In this document: piece after piece, positions 63,686 to 64,000 of the stretch
Layout: each line of letters starts with the position of its first letter
Numbering within the stretch: position 1 is the first letter of the stretch
Assembly: GCF_963678635.1 (NCBI RefSeq)
Contig: NC_087068.1
Location: 14,204,027-14,268,026 of the forward strand
Direction: 5' to 3'
DNA from: Symsagittifera roscoffensis
Lineage: Eukaryota > Xenacoelomorpha > Acoela > Convolutidae
DNA length: 64,000 bases
Position numbers and translations under genes: made by a program
Notes under the pieces: generated by a model
The model's database searches: none
What the model saw: only the letters and a program-made list of their open reading frames with translations
Told to the model about the DNA's origin: nothing

Positions 63686-64000
63686 TTGGCAGACCGATTC
63701 TGGAACTCCGTGCCCGCGGCCCTGAGGAAGCCCACTCTTGATGAGCTATACAGGCGCCTGAGGGACTTGGACTATACCCAAATAGACGAGAGAATGGCGG
63801 TGATGCTGAATGCCATCCTCCAGTTGGAGGACCAGGGTGAGTGCAGGGAGTCTGCAACGGAGGCTGTCTTGATGATCGGCTACACCACCGAGGGAATATC
63901 GAACCAAGAACAGACCAGATGGTTGTCTTGGAATGTGGATGGAGGAGTAAGGGGTTTTGACTTGGCAAGGAATCCTGGCCTGAATAACAATACCGAATAT
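63686..64000 (+). CDS. Post-pol protein 1 of copy R, partial
   Basis: The frame LADRFWNSVPAALRKPTLDE continues with DLDYTQIDERM, NAILQLEDQGECRES and WLSWNVDGGVRGFDLARNPG to the window end. It aligns without gaps to 39712 onward in copy M. Many differences are conservative or silent, as expected for a protein under selection. The ATG of copy M is TTG here, and no nearby in-frame ATG is evident, so translation may begin on an upstream spliced exon or the start may be lost. No family recognised. Confidence 0.7.
   Translation, partial: MADRFWNSVPAALRKPTLDELYRRLRDLDYTQIDERMAVMLNAILQLEDQGECRESATEAVLMIGYTTEGISNQEQTRWLSWNVDGGVRGFDLARNPGLNNNTEY

Larger units (their letters stand above)
50957..64000 (+). 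mobile_element. Giant Ty3/Gypsy-type LTR retrotransposon, copy R (runs off right edge)
   Basis: Starts with a 927-bp LTR, then primer binding site, long leader with tandem repeats, gag-pol in two overlapping frames (54381-59435 and 59356-63177), a candidate splice acceptor and the start of post-pol protein 1. It is the best-preserved copy here, with one evident frameshift in RNase H. It is inserted in the Penelope RT. The 3' end and target duplication lie outside the window. Confidence 0.92.

Overview
The window is invertebrate-type eukaryotic DNA made almost entirely of nested retrotransposons. I see no host gene, rRNA, tRNA or prokaryotic feature. The mixture (giant Ty3/Gypsy LTR elements, CR1-like and other endonuclease LINEs, a LINE with a C-terminal restriction-like endonuclease, a GIY-YIG Penelope-like element and a Ty1/Copia element, in AT-rich flanks) suggests an early-branching or lophotrochozoan animal. 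A cnidarian is possible, but I cannot assign the host from sequence alone.

Layout. 1-7896 (minus strand): 5' part of a giant Ty3/Gypsy element (copy L), cut by the left window edge. Its 5' LTR starts inside a CR1-like LINE (7897-about 9895). 10403-14477: a LINE of the restriction-like-endonuclease class, with an SGNH-esterase ORF1 and an RT/endonuclease ORF2, between 64-bp direct repeats. 14542-19789: AT-rich decayed repeats, including LINE endonuclease pieces. 19790-26275: a broken LINE split by a Ty1/Copia element (20583-25030) with two 253-bp LTRs and a 5-bp target duplication, then a second LINE fragment. 26690-27817 and 49922-50956 (minus strand): two parts of one Penelope-like element, split by a 22-kb LTR element (copy M, 27818-49921, plus strand, both LTRs present, reading frames decayed). 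At 50957 the Penelope element is cut a second time by a third member of the same LTR family (copy R, plus strand), which runs off the right edge. L and R are close relatives in inverted orientation; M is older and more divergent.

The most interesting object is the giant LTR family. Its order is: LTR about 0.9 kb; primer binding site; a leader of about 2.5 kb with two kinds of tandem repeat; gag with two CCHC knuckles; protease; RT; RNase H; integrase with a DDX35E triad and GPY/F-like module; then, in copy R, a C-terminal domain that I read as a divergent macro (TARG1/ALC1-like) domain. After pol come a candidate splice acceptor, a short direct-repeat cluster, and in copy M about 9 kb of further coding-like sequence. 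That stretch starts with a protein conserved between M and R, includes an SGNH/GDSL hydrolase and a second degenerate SGNH-like module, and continues with several proteins I do not recognise. SGNH domains therefore occur in two unrelated retroelements of this window. A retrotransposon joining a macro domain in pol to an SGNH-bearing post-pol unit is my best candidate for an undescribed system.
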